Source: Streptomyces achromogenes (GTDB lineage Bacteria > Actinomycetota > Actinomycetes > Streptomycetales > Streptomycetaceae). From it: a DNA stretch of 64,000 bases. The position numbers were made by a program, and so were the translations under genes. Location: contig NZ_JAUSYH010000001.1 of assembly GCF_030816715.1 (NCBI RefSeq), forward strand, positions 8,742,001-8,806,000, in the 5' to 3' direction. Positions 8,376-16,272 of this stretch are shown piece by piece. The notes beneath the pieces are model-generated. The model ran no database searches and was not told the DNA's origin. It saw nothing but the letters and a program-made list of their open reading frames with translations. The stretch's first letter is position 1. Each line of letters opens with the position of its first letter.

Positions 8376-8391
8376 CTGGAAGCGCTTCCAG
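8376..8391. promoter_or_regulatory. LacI-type operator before the divergent regulator
   Basis: CTGGAAGCGCTTCCAG is a perfect 16-bp palindrome with the central CG typical of LacI/GalR sites. It lies about 80 bases before the regulator start and is a good candidate for autoregulation. Confidence 0.75.
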
Positions 8392-8469
8392 CTCTCGCCC
8401 CGACCTCGAAGGGCTCCGGTTACCGGATTCTCCGGCTTTTCGGGGCCATGACGGAAAGGCCCACGGTCC

Positions 8470-9483
8470 ATGGCAGAAGCCGCGCCTCGGCGGCAGCCGA
8501 CGCTCGACGAGGTGGCCGCACTCGCCGGCGTCTCCCGATCTGTGGCCTCCCGCGCCCTCAACAACGCTCCGCATGTCAGCCGCGCCAAACGGGAGGCGGT
8601 CGAACGGGTCGTCCGGCAGCTCGGTTACGTGCCCAACCCGCGTGCCCGTGCCCTGGCCACCCGTCAGACGGGAGCGGCCGCCCTGGTCGTCTCCGGCGAG
8701 GATCCGTCGATCTTCGCGGACCCGTTCTTCGCCCAGGTGATCGTGGGGGCGTCGGCCGCCCTGGAGGAGGCCGACCTGCACCTCATGCTCTGCCTGGCCG
8801 CTTCCGACCGGGGGCGCAAGCGGGTGGAAGAGCTGTTCCGGTCCAGGGGCGCCGACGGCGTCATGCTGATGGCGCTGCGCGAGGACGATCCGCTGGCCCG
8901 GATGGCCCAGGAGGCGGAGATACCCGTCGTGTTCGGCGGCCGCCCGGTAGGGCCGGCTCCGCGGTGGTACGTGGACGTCGACAACGTCGGGGGAGCGCGC
9001 GAGGCCACCGAGTACCTGCTCTCCCATGGCCGGACTCGTGTCGCCGCGATCTGCGGACGGCTGGACACCGAAGCCGGCCGAGCCCGGTACCGCGGATACC
9101 GCGACGCCGTGCTGGCGGCCGGTCTCGATCCGTTCCCACCGCTGGAGGGGGACTTCACCGAGCCCAGCGGCGCCGCCGTCATGGCCGCCCTGCTGGAGAG
9201 CCACCCCGATGTGGACGGGGTGTTCGCCGCCAACGACAACATGGCCGCGGGGGCCCTGCGCAGCCTGCGCGGAGCCCGCCGGCTGGTTCCCGCCGACGTC
9301 GCCGTGGTGGGCTTCGACGACCTGGAGATCGCCAAAATCGCCGACCCGCCGCTCACCACCGTCCATCAACCCATCACGGCTCTCGGCCGGGAGACGGCCC
9401 GCATGCTGATCGCACTCCTCGACGGTCAGGACCCGACCCCGCTGATCCTGCCCACCGGACTGGTCACCCGGTCCAGCGCCTGA
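8470..9483 (+). CDS. LacI/GalR-family repressor
   Basis: A 337-residue protein starting MAEAAPRRQPTLDEVAALAG. The N-terminal helix-turn-helix (TLDEVAALAGVSRSVASRAL) and hinge helix (PNPRARALATRQTGAAALV) are followed by the periplasmic-binding-protein-like core with DGVFAANDNMAAGALRSL and VAVVGFDDLEIAKIADPPLT near the end. It is divergent from the GH6 cellulase pair, and three palindromes lie between the two. Control of the cellulases by a plant-wall sugar is the natural reading. Its recognition helix (SRSVASRALNN) should be compared with that of CebR before naming it; the gene may be a paralogue. Confidence 0.92.
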   Translation: MAEAAPRRQPTLDEVAALAGVSRSVASRALNNAPHVSRAKREAVERVVRQLGYVPNPRARALATRQTGAAALVVSGEDPSIFADPFFAQVIVGASAALEEADLHLMLCLAASDRGRKRVEELFRSRGADGVMLMALREDDPLARMAQEAEIPVVFGGRPVGPAPRWYVDVDNVGGAREATEYLLSHGRTRVAAICGRLDTEAGRARYRGYRDAVLAAGLDPFPPLEGDFTEPSGAAVMAALLESHPDVDGVFAANDNMAAGALRSLRGARRLVPADVAVVGFDDLEIAKIADPPLTTVHQPITALGRETARMLIALLDGQDPTPLILPTGLVTRSSA

Positions 9484-9646
9484 TGGGGTGGTCGGGCCCG
9501 TCCCCGGTCGTCTTCGGAGACTCCACCGGTGCGAGCGGCCGGGCGGCGAGGTCACGCCGGCGGACCTGGTCGCACCCATCGTGACCGTCCTGCCCGATGC
9601 GGCGCACCCGCGCCGGCGCGCCACCGGGTCACGGGCCGGGGCCCCG

Positions 9647-9686
9647 ACCGGCCGTGACAGACCGGCCGTGACAGACCGGCCGTGAC
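9647..9686 (+). repeat. 14-bp tandem repeat (ACCGGCCGTGACAG), nearly three copies
   Basis: Two full copies and a 12-base third copy lie between the converging LacI and GntR genes. Each unit contains the self-complementary CGGCCG, so the array can fold into small hairpins and may act as a bidirectional terminator. Confidence 0.7.
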
Positions 9687-9705
9687 CGCCCGGGTGACCG
9701 CCGCG

Positions 9706-10410
9706 TCACGGGTGCCGGTTCGGCTGACCGGTAGCCGTCTCGGCGAACTGGTTGGTGTCGAAGAGCTGGTTGATGTGTCCGCCGAGTTCGGACCAGTGGT
9801 GCGCGGAGAGTTCGGCGGCGGCGACCGCGTCGCCGTCCGCGCAGACGTCGATGAGCTGATCATGGTGCTCGATGGTGTTGCGGCCGCCGAACAGCGTGGA
9901 GAACTTGCGGTAGAGGATGCGGTGGATCTGCGGGTGGAGTTGCTCGACGATCCGGCTGAGCACGGGGTTGTCCGCGGCCGCGAGGGGGACTGCGTGGAAG
10001 CGGTCGTCGGCCGCGAGGGCGGCGTCGATGTCGTTGGCGGCGACGGCCCGTTCGAAGTCCCGGTTGGCTTCGCGCATGAGCCGCAGGGCCTGGTCGGTCA
10101 TGACCGGCACGGCCGTCTCGATCGCGAGCCGGTCGAGGGAGCGCAGGACGGCAAGGGTCTTCTCGACATCGCGGCGGTTGAGGGTGGTGATGCGCGTGTA
10201 GACGCCGGGCTTGGCCTCCACCAGGCCGATGTCGGCGAGCCGTGCGAGCGCCTCGCGCACCGGGGTGCGGCTGAGGCCGAGGCGCTCGGCGAGCTCACCG
10301 TCCCTGACCTTCTCGCCGGGGACGAGTTCGCCGCGCACGATGGAGTCGCGCAGCCGCTGGAAGACCTCGTCGCTGAGAAGTCGGCGGGAGACAGGGCGGT
10401 CGAGTGACAT
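9706..10410 (-). CDS. GntR-family regulator, FadR/FCD type
   Basis: A 234-residue protein starting MSLDRPVSRRLLSDEVFQRL. The N-terminal winged helix (LRDSIVRGELVPGEKVRDGE then LAERLGLSRTPVREALARL) is followed by an all-helical FCD domain from about residue 85. Its metal/ligand histidines are probably those in ADDRFHAV and TIEHHDQ, with a later one in SAHHWSEL. It is the last gene of a leftward unit after the symporter and racemase, 34 bases beyond the racemase stop. FCD regulators often sense carboxylic acids or amino acids, which fits the Asp/Glu context. The palindrome before the symporter gene is its most likely operator. Confidence 0.92.
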   Translation of the reverse strand: MSLDRPVSRRLLSDEVFQRLRDSIVRGELVPGEKVRDGELAERLGLSRTPVREALARLADIGLVEAKPGVYTRITTLNRRDVEKTLAVLRSLDRLAIETAVPVMTDQALRLMREANRDFERAVAANDIDAALAADDRFHAVPLAAADNPVLSRIVEQLHPQIHRILYRKFSTLFGGRNTIEHHDQLIDVCADGDAVAAAELSAHHWSELGGHINQLFDTNQFAETATGQPNRHP

Positions 10411-10415
10411 ATTGC

Positions 10416-10424
10416 GTACAGTAC
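10416..10424. promoter_or_regulatory. possible GntR site just before its own gene
   Basis: GTACAGTAC is symmetric about its centre and lies 6 bases upstream of the GntR start, between it and the racemase stop. The flanking ATTGC at 10411-10415 repeats a half-site of the palindrome at 12531-12546. Weak evidence. Confidence 0.35.
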
Positions 10425-10444
10425 ATCGCTGCTCGGCCGACGCC

Positions 10445-11173
10445 CTATCCCGTGGTGCTTCTGTTGGTGGCCAGGCGGACCAGGGCCTGGGCCAGGATGA
10501 GCGACGGGTCGACGAGCGGAACGTCCACGGCGTCGGCGGGAAGACCCAGGGGGATCTCGGTGCAGCCGGCGATCACCGCCTGGGCGCCCCGATCGGTCAG
10601 CCGCCGCGCGGCGCGGGCGAGCGGCTCGGACGCCGTGCCGTCGCGGGCACCGGCTTTCACCGCGCGGACCGCCGTCATGACATCCCGGTCCTGACTGTCG
10701 CCGTCCGGCAGGACGAGGCGGATCCCGAAGCGGTCCAGCCACTCCTGATACAGGCCCGCGCGGACGGTGCCCGTGGTGGCCAGCAGCCCGACGGTGTGGA
10801 TCCCGGGGCGCCGGACGGTGAGGTGGCGGGCGACTTCGCCGATCATGTGGACGATGGGCAGGCCGGCGTGGCCGGCGATCCGCGGGACGAAGGCGTGCGC
10901 GGTGTTGCAGGGGATGGCGATGACGGTGGCGCCGGCCTCGCGCAGCACGCGGCTGCCGTCGAGGAGCCAGGGGGTGGGGTCGGGGCCGTCGCCCAGCAGG
11001 GCCTCGGTGCGGTCGGGGATGGTCGGGTCGGACCAGATGACGGTCCGCAGGTGGTCCTGATCGCTGGAGCCGGGGGTGGTCGCGACCAGCTTGGCGTAGA
11101 AGTCGGCGGTGGCCGCGGGGCCCATACCGCCCAGGATGCCGATGACCTCGGCCGACCGTGCGGGGCCCCTCAC
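10445..11173 (-). CDS. aspartate/glutamate racemase family protein
   Basis: A 242-residue protein from a GTG start that overlaps the stop of the symporter gene (GTGA), so translation is coupled. VIGILGGMGPAATADFYAKL is the hallmark first strand of the Asp/Glu/hydantoin racemase superfamily. The two catalytic cysteines lie in IAIPCNTAHAF (near residue 80) and VIAGCTEIPLGL (near residue 190). PLVDPSLILAQALVRLATN closes the domain. Such enzymes invert L- and D-aspartate or glutamate without a cofactor. Co-transcription with a dicarboxylate/amino-acid symporter and a GntR sensor, beside a dead aspartate ammonia-lyase, points to uptake and use of aspartate-like compounds. Confidence 0.92.
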   Translation of the reverse strand: MRGPARSAEVIGILGGMGPAATADFYAKLVATTPGSSDQDHLRTVIWSDPTIPDRTEALLGDGPDPTPWLLDGSRVLREAGATVIAIPCNTAHAFVPRIAGHAGLPIVHMIGEVARHLTVRRPGIHTVGLLATTGTVRAGLYQEWLDRFGIRLVLPDGDSQDRDVMTAVRAVKAGARDGTASEPLARAARRLTDRGAQAVIAGCTEIPLGLPADAVDVPLVDPSLILAQALVRLATNRSTTG

Positions 11174-12513
11174 CGCGCCGTTTCCTTCTGCGGGGCCGTG
11201 ACCTCGGGGGCGGTCGGGGGCCGGGTGCTGTCGTGGTCGGCGCGCCTGGCCTCGCGCCGCTTCTCCGAGCTGTCGACGACGGCGGCTGCCAGCGAGTTGC
11301 CGATGACGTTCACGCCGGTGCGGGCCATGTCGACCACGAAGTCGACGCCGAGGAGCAGGGCGATGCCTTCGGCGGGCAGCCCGACGGAGTTGCCGGCGGC
11401 GATGAGGACGACGATGGAGGCGGAGGCGACGCCGGCCATGCCCTTGGAGAGGATCACCAGCACCCCGACCATGAGCAGGAGAGCGGGCAGTGAGGTGTCC
11501 GCGCCGTAGGCGTTGGCGAGGAAGACAAGAGCCGCGGCCTGGTAGAGGACGGAGCCGTCGGTGTTGAAGGAGTAGCCGAGAGGGACGACGAAGGAGGTCG
11601 TGGAGCGGCTGACGCCGAACGCTTCGAGCCTGCCCATCAGCGGGGCCAGCACCGACTCGGAGCTGCGGGTGACGAACGCGATCCCGGCCAGTCCGCCGAC
11701 GCACCTGAGCAGCTCGACGTAGCGGATGCGGTAGACGGCGGCGATGAGCGGGAAGAGCACGCCGATGACGACAGCCAGCCCCGCGTAGACCACGGCGATG
11801 AAGCCGAGCAGGCTGCGCAGGTTGCCGAAGCCGTAGTGGGCGACGTCGTAGGAGATGAACCCGAGCACGCCCAGCGGTGCGGTCCGGATGACATAGCCGA
11901 CGACCTGGAACATCACCGCGGCGACGGACTCCAGGACGGCGGCGAAGGGTGCGGACTTCTCCCCGATCGCGGCCATGGCAACGCCCACGAGGAGGGCGAA
12001 GACGATGGCGCCGAGGAGGTTGCCCTCGCCGAACGCGGCGAAGATGTTCTTCGGCACGGCGTGCAGAACCAGTTCGTGGAAGTCGATGCCCTGGCTCAGA
12101 CCGTTGAGGTCCCCGGCGTCGGCGCCGTGCACGGGGGCGTCCTTGCCGATGTCCGTGAGCTTGGCCAGGCCTACCGCGATTAGCAGGATCACGGTGGTGA
12201 CGAGTTCGAAGTAGAGGATGGCCTTGCCGGCGATCCGGCCGACCTTCTTGACCGACTCCATGCGGGCGATGCCCAGCACGATGAGCGGGAAGACCAGAGG
12301 CAGGACGACGACCTGCACGAGGTTCAGGAAGACGTCTCCGAGGAGTTTCATCTGTTCGCCCGCGGCGGGGGCGAGGGATCCGATGAGGGCCCCCAGTCCG
12401 ACGGCGATGACCGACTGGATGCCGATCGGCGTCTTCAGGCATCGCCGCACGAAGCCCGAGGGTCGTGCCAGCGGCAGTTCCGTGCTGGTGGAGCGGGTGT
12501 GTGTGGTGCCCAT
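11170..12513 (-). CDS. dicarboxylate/amino-acid:cation symporter (DAACS family)
   Basis: A 447-residue integral membrane protein starting MGTTHTRSTSTELPLARPSG at 12513; the frame is open further upstream but runs through the operator. It shows the GltP/DctA fold: TM segments from residue 35 on, the MESVKKVGRI loop, the re-entrant hairpin TRSSESVLAPL (serine-rich substrate site), YSFNTDGSVLYQ (in place of the usual NMDGT, Na/H site), and GVDFVVDMARTGVNVIGNSL (TM8 with the Asp and Arg that bind acidic substrates). The Arg suggests an acidic amino acid or C4-dicarboxylate. A GGAAGG ribosome site precedes the ATG. First gene of the three-gene unit, with a perfect palindrome over its promoter. Confidence 0.93.
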   Translation of the reverse strand: MGTTHTRSTSTELPLARPSGFVRRCLKTPIGIQSVIAVGLGALIGSLAPAAGEQMKLLGDVFLNLVQVVVLPLVFPLIVLGIARMESVKKVGRIAGKAILYFELVTTVILLIAVGLAKLTDIGKDAPVHGADAGDLNGLSQGIDFHELVLHAVPKNIFAAFGEGNLLGAIVFALLVGVAMAAIGEKSAPFAAVLESVAAVMFQVVGYVIRTAPLGVLGFISYDVAHYGFGNLRSLLGFIAVVYAGLAVVIGVLFPLIAAVYRIRYVELLRCVGGLAGIAFVTRSSESVLAPLMGRLEAFGVSRSTTSFVVPLGYSFNTDGSVLYQAAALVFLANAYGADTSLPALLLMVGVLVILSKGMAGVASASIVVLIAAGNSVGLPAEGIALLLGVDFVVDMARTGVNVIGNSLAAAVVDSSEKRREARRADHDSTRPPTAPEVTAPQKETAR

Positions 12514-12530
12514 GAAAGACCTTCCGCCAT

Positions 12531-12546
12531 ATGCAATATATTGCAT
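12531..12546. promoter_or_regulatory. probable GntR operator over the symporter promoter
   Basis: ATGCAATATATTGCAT is a perfect 16-bp palindrome 18 bases upstream of the symporter start. Its AT-rich centre stands out in this GC-rich DNA. FCD-type GntR proteins bind such short palindromes, and the operon encodes one. Confidence 0.75.
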
Positions 12547-12652
12547 TCTGCGTGTTGGTCGGTAAGACTGAGGCCGGAAGCACCGGCCTGTCAAGAGGCC
12601 CCGCACCGGTGCCCGCCCCACGTCCGGCGGCGGCGAAAAGGAGCAGCAGCTG

Positions 12653-12942
12653 ATGGTGCAGGTCACACGCGTCGAGCGTGATCTGATCCGGGGACGAGGA
12701 AGTTCCCGCCGACGCCTACTGCGGCGTGTACGCGGTGCGGGCCGTGGAGAAGCTCGCGATCACCGGAACGGCCGTCGCCGAGTTCCCCGAATGATCACGG
12801 CGCCGGCCGCGGTCAAGTAGGCGGCCACGCGGGCCGATCGCGACCGGGGGCTGCTGCCGGCCGACATCGCCGAAGCGATCATCGGCGCGCTGGGGGATCC
12901 GCTCGGGACGGCTGGACGAGCCGTTCCTCGTCGACCAGGTGC
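12653..12942 (+). pseudogene. aspA: aspartate ammonia-lyase, broken N-terminal remnant
   Basis: An AAGGAG site and ATG open MVQVTRVERDLI, then the frame is lost by a single base near 12690. In the next frame DEEVPADAYCGVYAVRAVEK and LAITGTAVAEFPE continue the AspA/fumarase N-terminus. A stop at the FPE position and a TAG near 12817 follow, after which LLPADIAEAIIGA and FLVDQV are still readable. Homology ends there, where an IS630-type relic begins. The intact enzyme would turn aspartate into fumarate and ammonia, matching the adjacent symporter/racemase unit, from which it diverges. The pathway has lost this step here. Confidence 0.8.
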
Positions 12943-12944
12943 CC

Positions 12945-13424
12945 TCGGATCGGCAGAACGCCTTCCGGTGCGGACACCCGCCCCGAATGGAGAAGTGCGG
13001 GCAGGCTCGCCGGCCGCTCGGTCCTGACGACGAGGACTTGATCGTTCAGACGGCCACCACCCGCCCCACTAAGCCCGGCCAGACCCATAACCGCGTCGAG
13101 CTCTGCCTCTCGCCGGCCTACGCGTCGTGGGCCAACCCGATCGGGGCGCACTTCGGGCTGCTGCGGCAGTTCACCATCGCCAACTCCAACCACCGCAACC
13201 ACACCGTGCAGACCCGGGCCCTGCACGCCTGTCTGCGCCGGCGCAGAGCGAATGCCCGTCACTCCGACGTGCTGGCAGCCCCGCGCCGCGAGCGTGCCCG
13301 CATCCGCAGCGAGAGGGCATCCGTCGGGGCGGACGTCCCCTCGCCGATGCCGCTCGACCGGCCCCGCGACCTTGCCCGGCCGGGTCCTGGCAGTGGCCGT
13401 CCACCCTGGCGCCGGCTGCAGTGA
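12945..13424 (+). pseudogene. IS630-family transposase, C-terminal remnant
   Basis: RVELCLSPAYASWANPIGAH, FGLLRQFTIANSNHRNHTVQ and TRALHACLRRRRANARHSDV match the end of IS630-type DDE transposases, where the third acidic residue normally lies in ASWANPIEAHFG; here it is Gly, so the protein would be dead. After RIRSER the homologous end (GIRRGGRPLADAA) is in another frame. The relic begins exactly where the aspartate ammonia-lyase homology stops, so this insertion probably broke that gene. Confidence 0.75.
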
Positions 13425-13484
13425 GGTTCCCGTATTCGCCGAACCGGCTGCGGGCAGCACAGGAGGGCGAGGCGCTGGTGGCTG

Positions 13485-14759
13485 CTACTTGGTGCCGACC
13501 ATGCGCAGTGCGGCGAGTACCAGTGTCCGAGTGACGGTGACGACCTCGCTGACGTGAACGCTTTCCCGCGGACCATGGGCCAGGGTGACGTCGCCGGGGC
13601 CGTACTGCAGTGTGGGGATGCCCGCCCCGGCGTACAGACGCAGGTCACTGCCGTACGGGGCGCCCTGCTCGGCAGGCCGGGGGCCGCCGGTGACGTCGAC
13701 GTGGGCGTCGGCGACCAGCGAGGCCAGCGGGTGTCCGGCCGGGAGCCGTCCGCTGGCGAACTGACCGCCGGGCCACGTCACCGTGGCGGGGCGGGAGCGC
13801 AGCCACGGGTCGGCAGCGCAGGCTTCGGCCACGCACGCCTCCAGTTCGTTGCGGGCCCGGGCCGGGTCCTCACCGAGCCGGACGCCCAGTCTTCCTTCGG
13901 CCACCAGCAGATCGGGCACGCTGCTGGCCCAGTCGCCGGCCTGCACGGTGCCGACGGACAGCGGGTAGGGGATGGGGTATCGGGACATGAGCGGATCGGC
14001 GCCGGTGTTGCGGCGGGCTTCCAGGCGGGCGAGCGCGCGGTGGACGGGCAAGTAGGCGTCGATGGCACTCACTCCGGCGTACCTGGTGCTGCCGTGGGTG
14101 GCCCGGCCGGGTACGTCGATGCGAAAGGTCAGGGCGCCCGCGTTCGCGGTCATGAGCGCGCCGCTGGTCGGTTCGGTGATGACGCAGGCGTCACCGGTGT
14201 AGCCGCGCAGGAGGGTGCCGAACGCCCCGAGTCCTCCGTCCTCCTCGCTGACGACGAAGTGTGCGGACACCTGGCCGCGCAGCCTTGCGCCCGCGGCCCG
14301 TATCGCGGCGAGTGCGGCGAGTATCGCCACCACGCCGGCTTTCATGTCACATGCTCCCCGGGCGTGCACCACGTCCCCGGTGACCCGCGGCTGGAACGGG
14401 TCACCCGGCCATTGCGCCAGGTCCCCGGGAGGGACGACGTCGACATGCCCCTGGAGGACCAGGCTCGGCCCGTCGCCGACCTGCGGCGTGCCTCCCACCA
14501 GACCCCACGCCTCCGTGCGGGGGGCCTCGCAGCCCGGAAATCGCGGATGCTCGCGCAGCTCGGGCAGGTTCATGGACCACAGGTCGACCTCGAGATCCAT
14601 ACGCTCCAGATGCCGGGCCAGAACGTGCTGGAGCTCGGACTCCGCGGCGCTTCCCGTCACGCTGGGCACAGCGAGAAGTTCCAGCAGCAAGTGGGCGATG
14701 GCCGCCTCATCCACCGCGGCCAGCGCCGTGGCTTCCACATCGCTCAGGCTTGCCGTCAT
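13485..14759 (-). CDS. M20 metallopeptidase, ArgE/DapE-type deacylase
   Basis: A 424-residue protein starting MTASLSDVEATALAAVDEAA at 14759. The dinuclear zinc motifs are present: QGHVDVVPPGD (His and Asp), GACDMKAG (bridging Asp), SEEDGGLGAF (catalytic Glu pair), CVITEPTS, and AHGPRESVHVSE (last zinc His). The dimerisation domain lies between about residues 185 and 300. Family enzymes remove acyl groups from amino acids (N-acetylornithine, N-succinyl-diaminopimelate and relatives). It diverges from an Lrp-type regulator 168 bases away, so it is probably an Lrp target in amino-acid metabolism. The exact substrate is not readable. Confidence 0.92.
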   Translation of the reverse strand: MTASLSDVEATALAAVDEAAIAHLLLELLAVPSVTGSAAESELQHVLARHLERMDLEVDLWSMNLPELREHPRFPGCEAPRTEAWGLVGGTPQVGDGPSLVLQGHVDVVPPGDLAQWPGDPFQPRVTGDVVHARGACDMKAGVVAILAALAAIRAAGARLRGQVSAHFVVSEEDGGLGAFGTLLRGYTGDACVITEPTSGALMTANAGALTFRIDVPGRATHGSTRYAGVSAIDAYLPVHRALARLEARRNTGADPLMSRYPIPYPLSVGTVQAGDWASSVPDLLVAEGRLGVRLGEDPARARNELEACVAEACAADPWLRSRPATVTWPGGQFASGRLPAGHPLASLVADAHVDVTGGPRPAEQGAPYGSDLRLYAGAGIPTLQYGPGDVTLAHGPRESVHVSEVVTVTRTLVLAALRMVGTK

Positions 14760-14826
14760 CTCCGCAGGATCCCGTCTCGTGACATCTGGACAGCGGGAGA
14801 CTATGTTCGGCAGCCGGTGCAAACAA

Positions 14827-14872
14827 TCGCCATTTGCTTCTCTCCATCACCGATTTCTTGCAAGATTGGCGA
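14827..14872. promoter_or_regulatory. spaced inverted repeat in the M20/Lrp divergent region
   Basis: TCGCCATTTGC (14827-14837) is nearly the reverse complement of GCAAGATTGGCGA (14860-14872). The stretch is AT-rich for this genome. Lrp-family octamers bind spaced, degenerate repeats, so this is the likely control site for both divergent genes. Confidence 0.5.
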
Positions 14873-14927
14873 GGCTGTGGCGAATTCTTGCGCCCTGTTC
14901 GGCCACTCTGAGACCGGGAGGGAAGGC

Positions 14928-15365
14928 ATGGACGCCATCGACCAAGCAATCGTCCGCTGCGTGCTGCGCGACGCCCGCGCCACGTACGCCCAGATCGGCA
15001 GGGCGGCCGGGTTGTCCGCGCCGGCAGCCAAGCGGCGTCTCGACCGCCTGGTGGCCACGGGTGCGATCCGCGGTTTCACCGCTCTCGTCGATCCTCAGGC
15101 GCTGGCCTGGCACACCGAGGCTTTCGTCGAGGTCTACTGCACCGGGAACCCCACCCCCGCCGAACTGCGCCGCGCTATGGAGGATATTCCGGAGGTCGTC
15201 GAAGCCTGTACCGTCTCCGGAGCCGCCGACGCCGTCGTCCACATGCTCGCCAGAGACATCACCCACCTGGAGCAGGCCATCCAGCGCGTGCGCGCCACCG
15301 CTCCTGTCGAGCGGACCGAGAGCGCCATCGTGCTCTCCCGGCTGCTGAACCGCCCTCGCCTGTGA
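14928..15365 (+). CDS. Lrp/AsnC-family transcriptional regulator
   Basis: A 145-residue protein starting MDAIDQAIVRCVLRDARATY behind a GGGAGGGAAGG ribosome site; the long open frame before it is antisense to the M20 gene. The helix-turn-helix is AQIGRAAGLSAPAAKRRLDR. The ligand-binding RAM (ACT-like) domain starts near residue 63 (TEAFVEVYCTGNPTPAELRR) and includes CTVSGAADAVVHMLARDITH. Such proteins sense amino acids. It faces the M20 deacylase gene and probably controls it. Confidence 0.93.
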   Translation: MDAIDQAIVRCVLRDARATYAQIGRAAGLSAPAAKRRLDRLVATGAIRGFTALVDPQALAWHTEAFVEVYCTGNPTPAELRRAMEDIPEVVEACTVSGAADAVVHMLARDITHLEQAIQRVRATAPVERTESAIVLSRLLNRPRL

Positions 15366-15482
15366 TCGACACGCGGTCGCCGCGAGTGGGGAGACGGGTT
15401 CGGGGACCACTTCGCCGACGACGTCAGTGCGACGGGCATCGGCGAAGGCACCGACGACCGGGGTCCCCGTAGATCTAGCCAG

Positions 15483-15765
15483 GTGAGCGGATACGGGCAG
15501 GCCGGCATCGAACTGCGCCGGGCCGACCCCGAAGACCCTGAACAGGCCGCGAAAAGCCGTGGTCTGGCCGGCCCCGAGCCCGGGCAACGGCAGGGTCGGT
15601 GGCTGATCGTCGGGGACGACGTGGCCGACTCCATCGACCTCGCCTTGTCCTGGAGTTCCGGCGTGGTCGAGGGCCAAGTAAACCGGGTGAAAACCATCAG
15701 AAGAGCCATGTGTGGCCGGGCCTCGTTTTCAGCTCCTCCGCAACCGGATCCTCACACAGCCGTGA
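15483..15765 (+). pseudogene. ISL3-family transposase, C-terminal remnant
   Basis: LALSWSSGVVEGQVNRVKTI followed by RRAMCGRASF is the signature end of ISL3 transposases (WSSGVVEGHVNRIKM, with the catalytic Glu in VEG, then KRQMFGRAGF). One extra T near 15726-15729 shifts the frame; the normal ending QLLRNRILTQP then reads to a TGA at 15763-15765. No N-terminal two thirds and no clear ends remain. Confidence 0.75.
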
Positions 15766-15787
15766 TCACGGACAGCCCGGCAAGGCT

Positions 15788-15958
15788 CAGCCGTCCACGG
15801 TGACCGGCTGGGCCGGTGGGCCATCCACCAGCAAAGACGCCAGCAGTTCTGGCAACTCAGCCGGTCGCAGAACATCGGACGTCGCGACCAACTCCGCGGC
15901 GGTCCACCAGCACCACGCGGGCGCTCGGGCGCGGCACGAGGCCCCCCTCCAACGTCAT
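15788..15958 (-). pseudogene. NUDIX hydrolase with internal deletion
   Basis: Leftward from the ATG at 15958, MTLEGGLVPRPSARVVLVD matches the start of actinobacterial NUDIX proteins (RPxARVVLLDxxxRVLL). A different frame then gives WWTAAELVATSDVLRPAELP and ELLASLLVDGPPAQPVTVDG to the stop at 15788, the usual C-terminus. The whole NUDIX box is gone. The two parts meet at a GTGGTG...GTGGACC stretch that could have served as microhomology for the deletion. Not functional. Confidence 0.6.
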
Positions 15959-16268
15959 CACCTCGTCAGCGTAGAACCTCGGCCGCCCAACTGAGCCGCT
16001 CCCGGACCGAGCTCACGCAATGGCGGTCAGAGCCGATTTCAAAGAGCGTCATCACAGCACGGGCTGGAAATCGTGATGGCCGTCGCCCAGGGCTTCGAAG
16101 CCCGCAAGGAGCGGTCGGCAGGCGCATCACCCGCCCGCACAGCCCTCGCATACGAGCCGGTCACCGGCCCCGCCGCACGGCGGCTCCAGTTCGTGTCTCT
16201 TGGAGCAGCCTGATTCAGCCATGGTGCTGAGGGCCGCGTGAGCGGACCGAAGGTCTGCATGACGCGGA
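15959..16268. other. no recognisable gene left of the IS5-family element
   Basis: About 300 bases between the NUDIX relic and the intact IS. A rightward stretch (EARKERSAGASPARTALAYE and downstream) stays open for some 60 codons but matches nothing I know and has no convincing start. Probably decayed sequence. Confidence 0.4.
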
Positions 16269-16272
16269 CTAG

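Noticed and set aside
13554..14927. N-terminal extension of the Lrp regulator by about 450 residues
   Set aside because: That part is antisense to the M20 gene; the Lrp domain has its own ribosome site and ATG at 14928.
15959..16268. A small gene before the IS5 element
   Set aside because: Only an open stretch of about 60 codons without start signal or recognisable family; left as unassigned.
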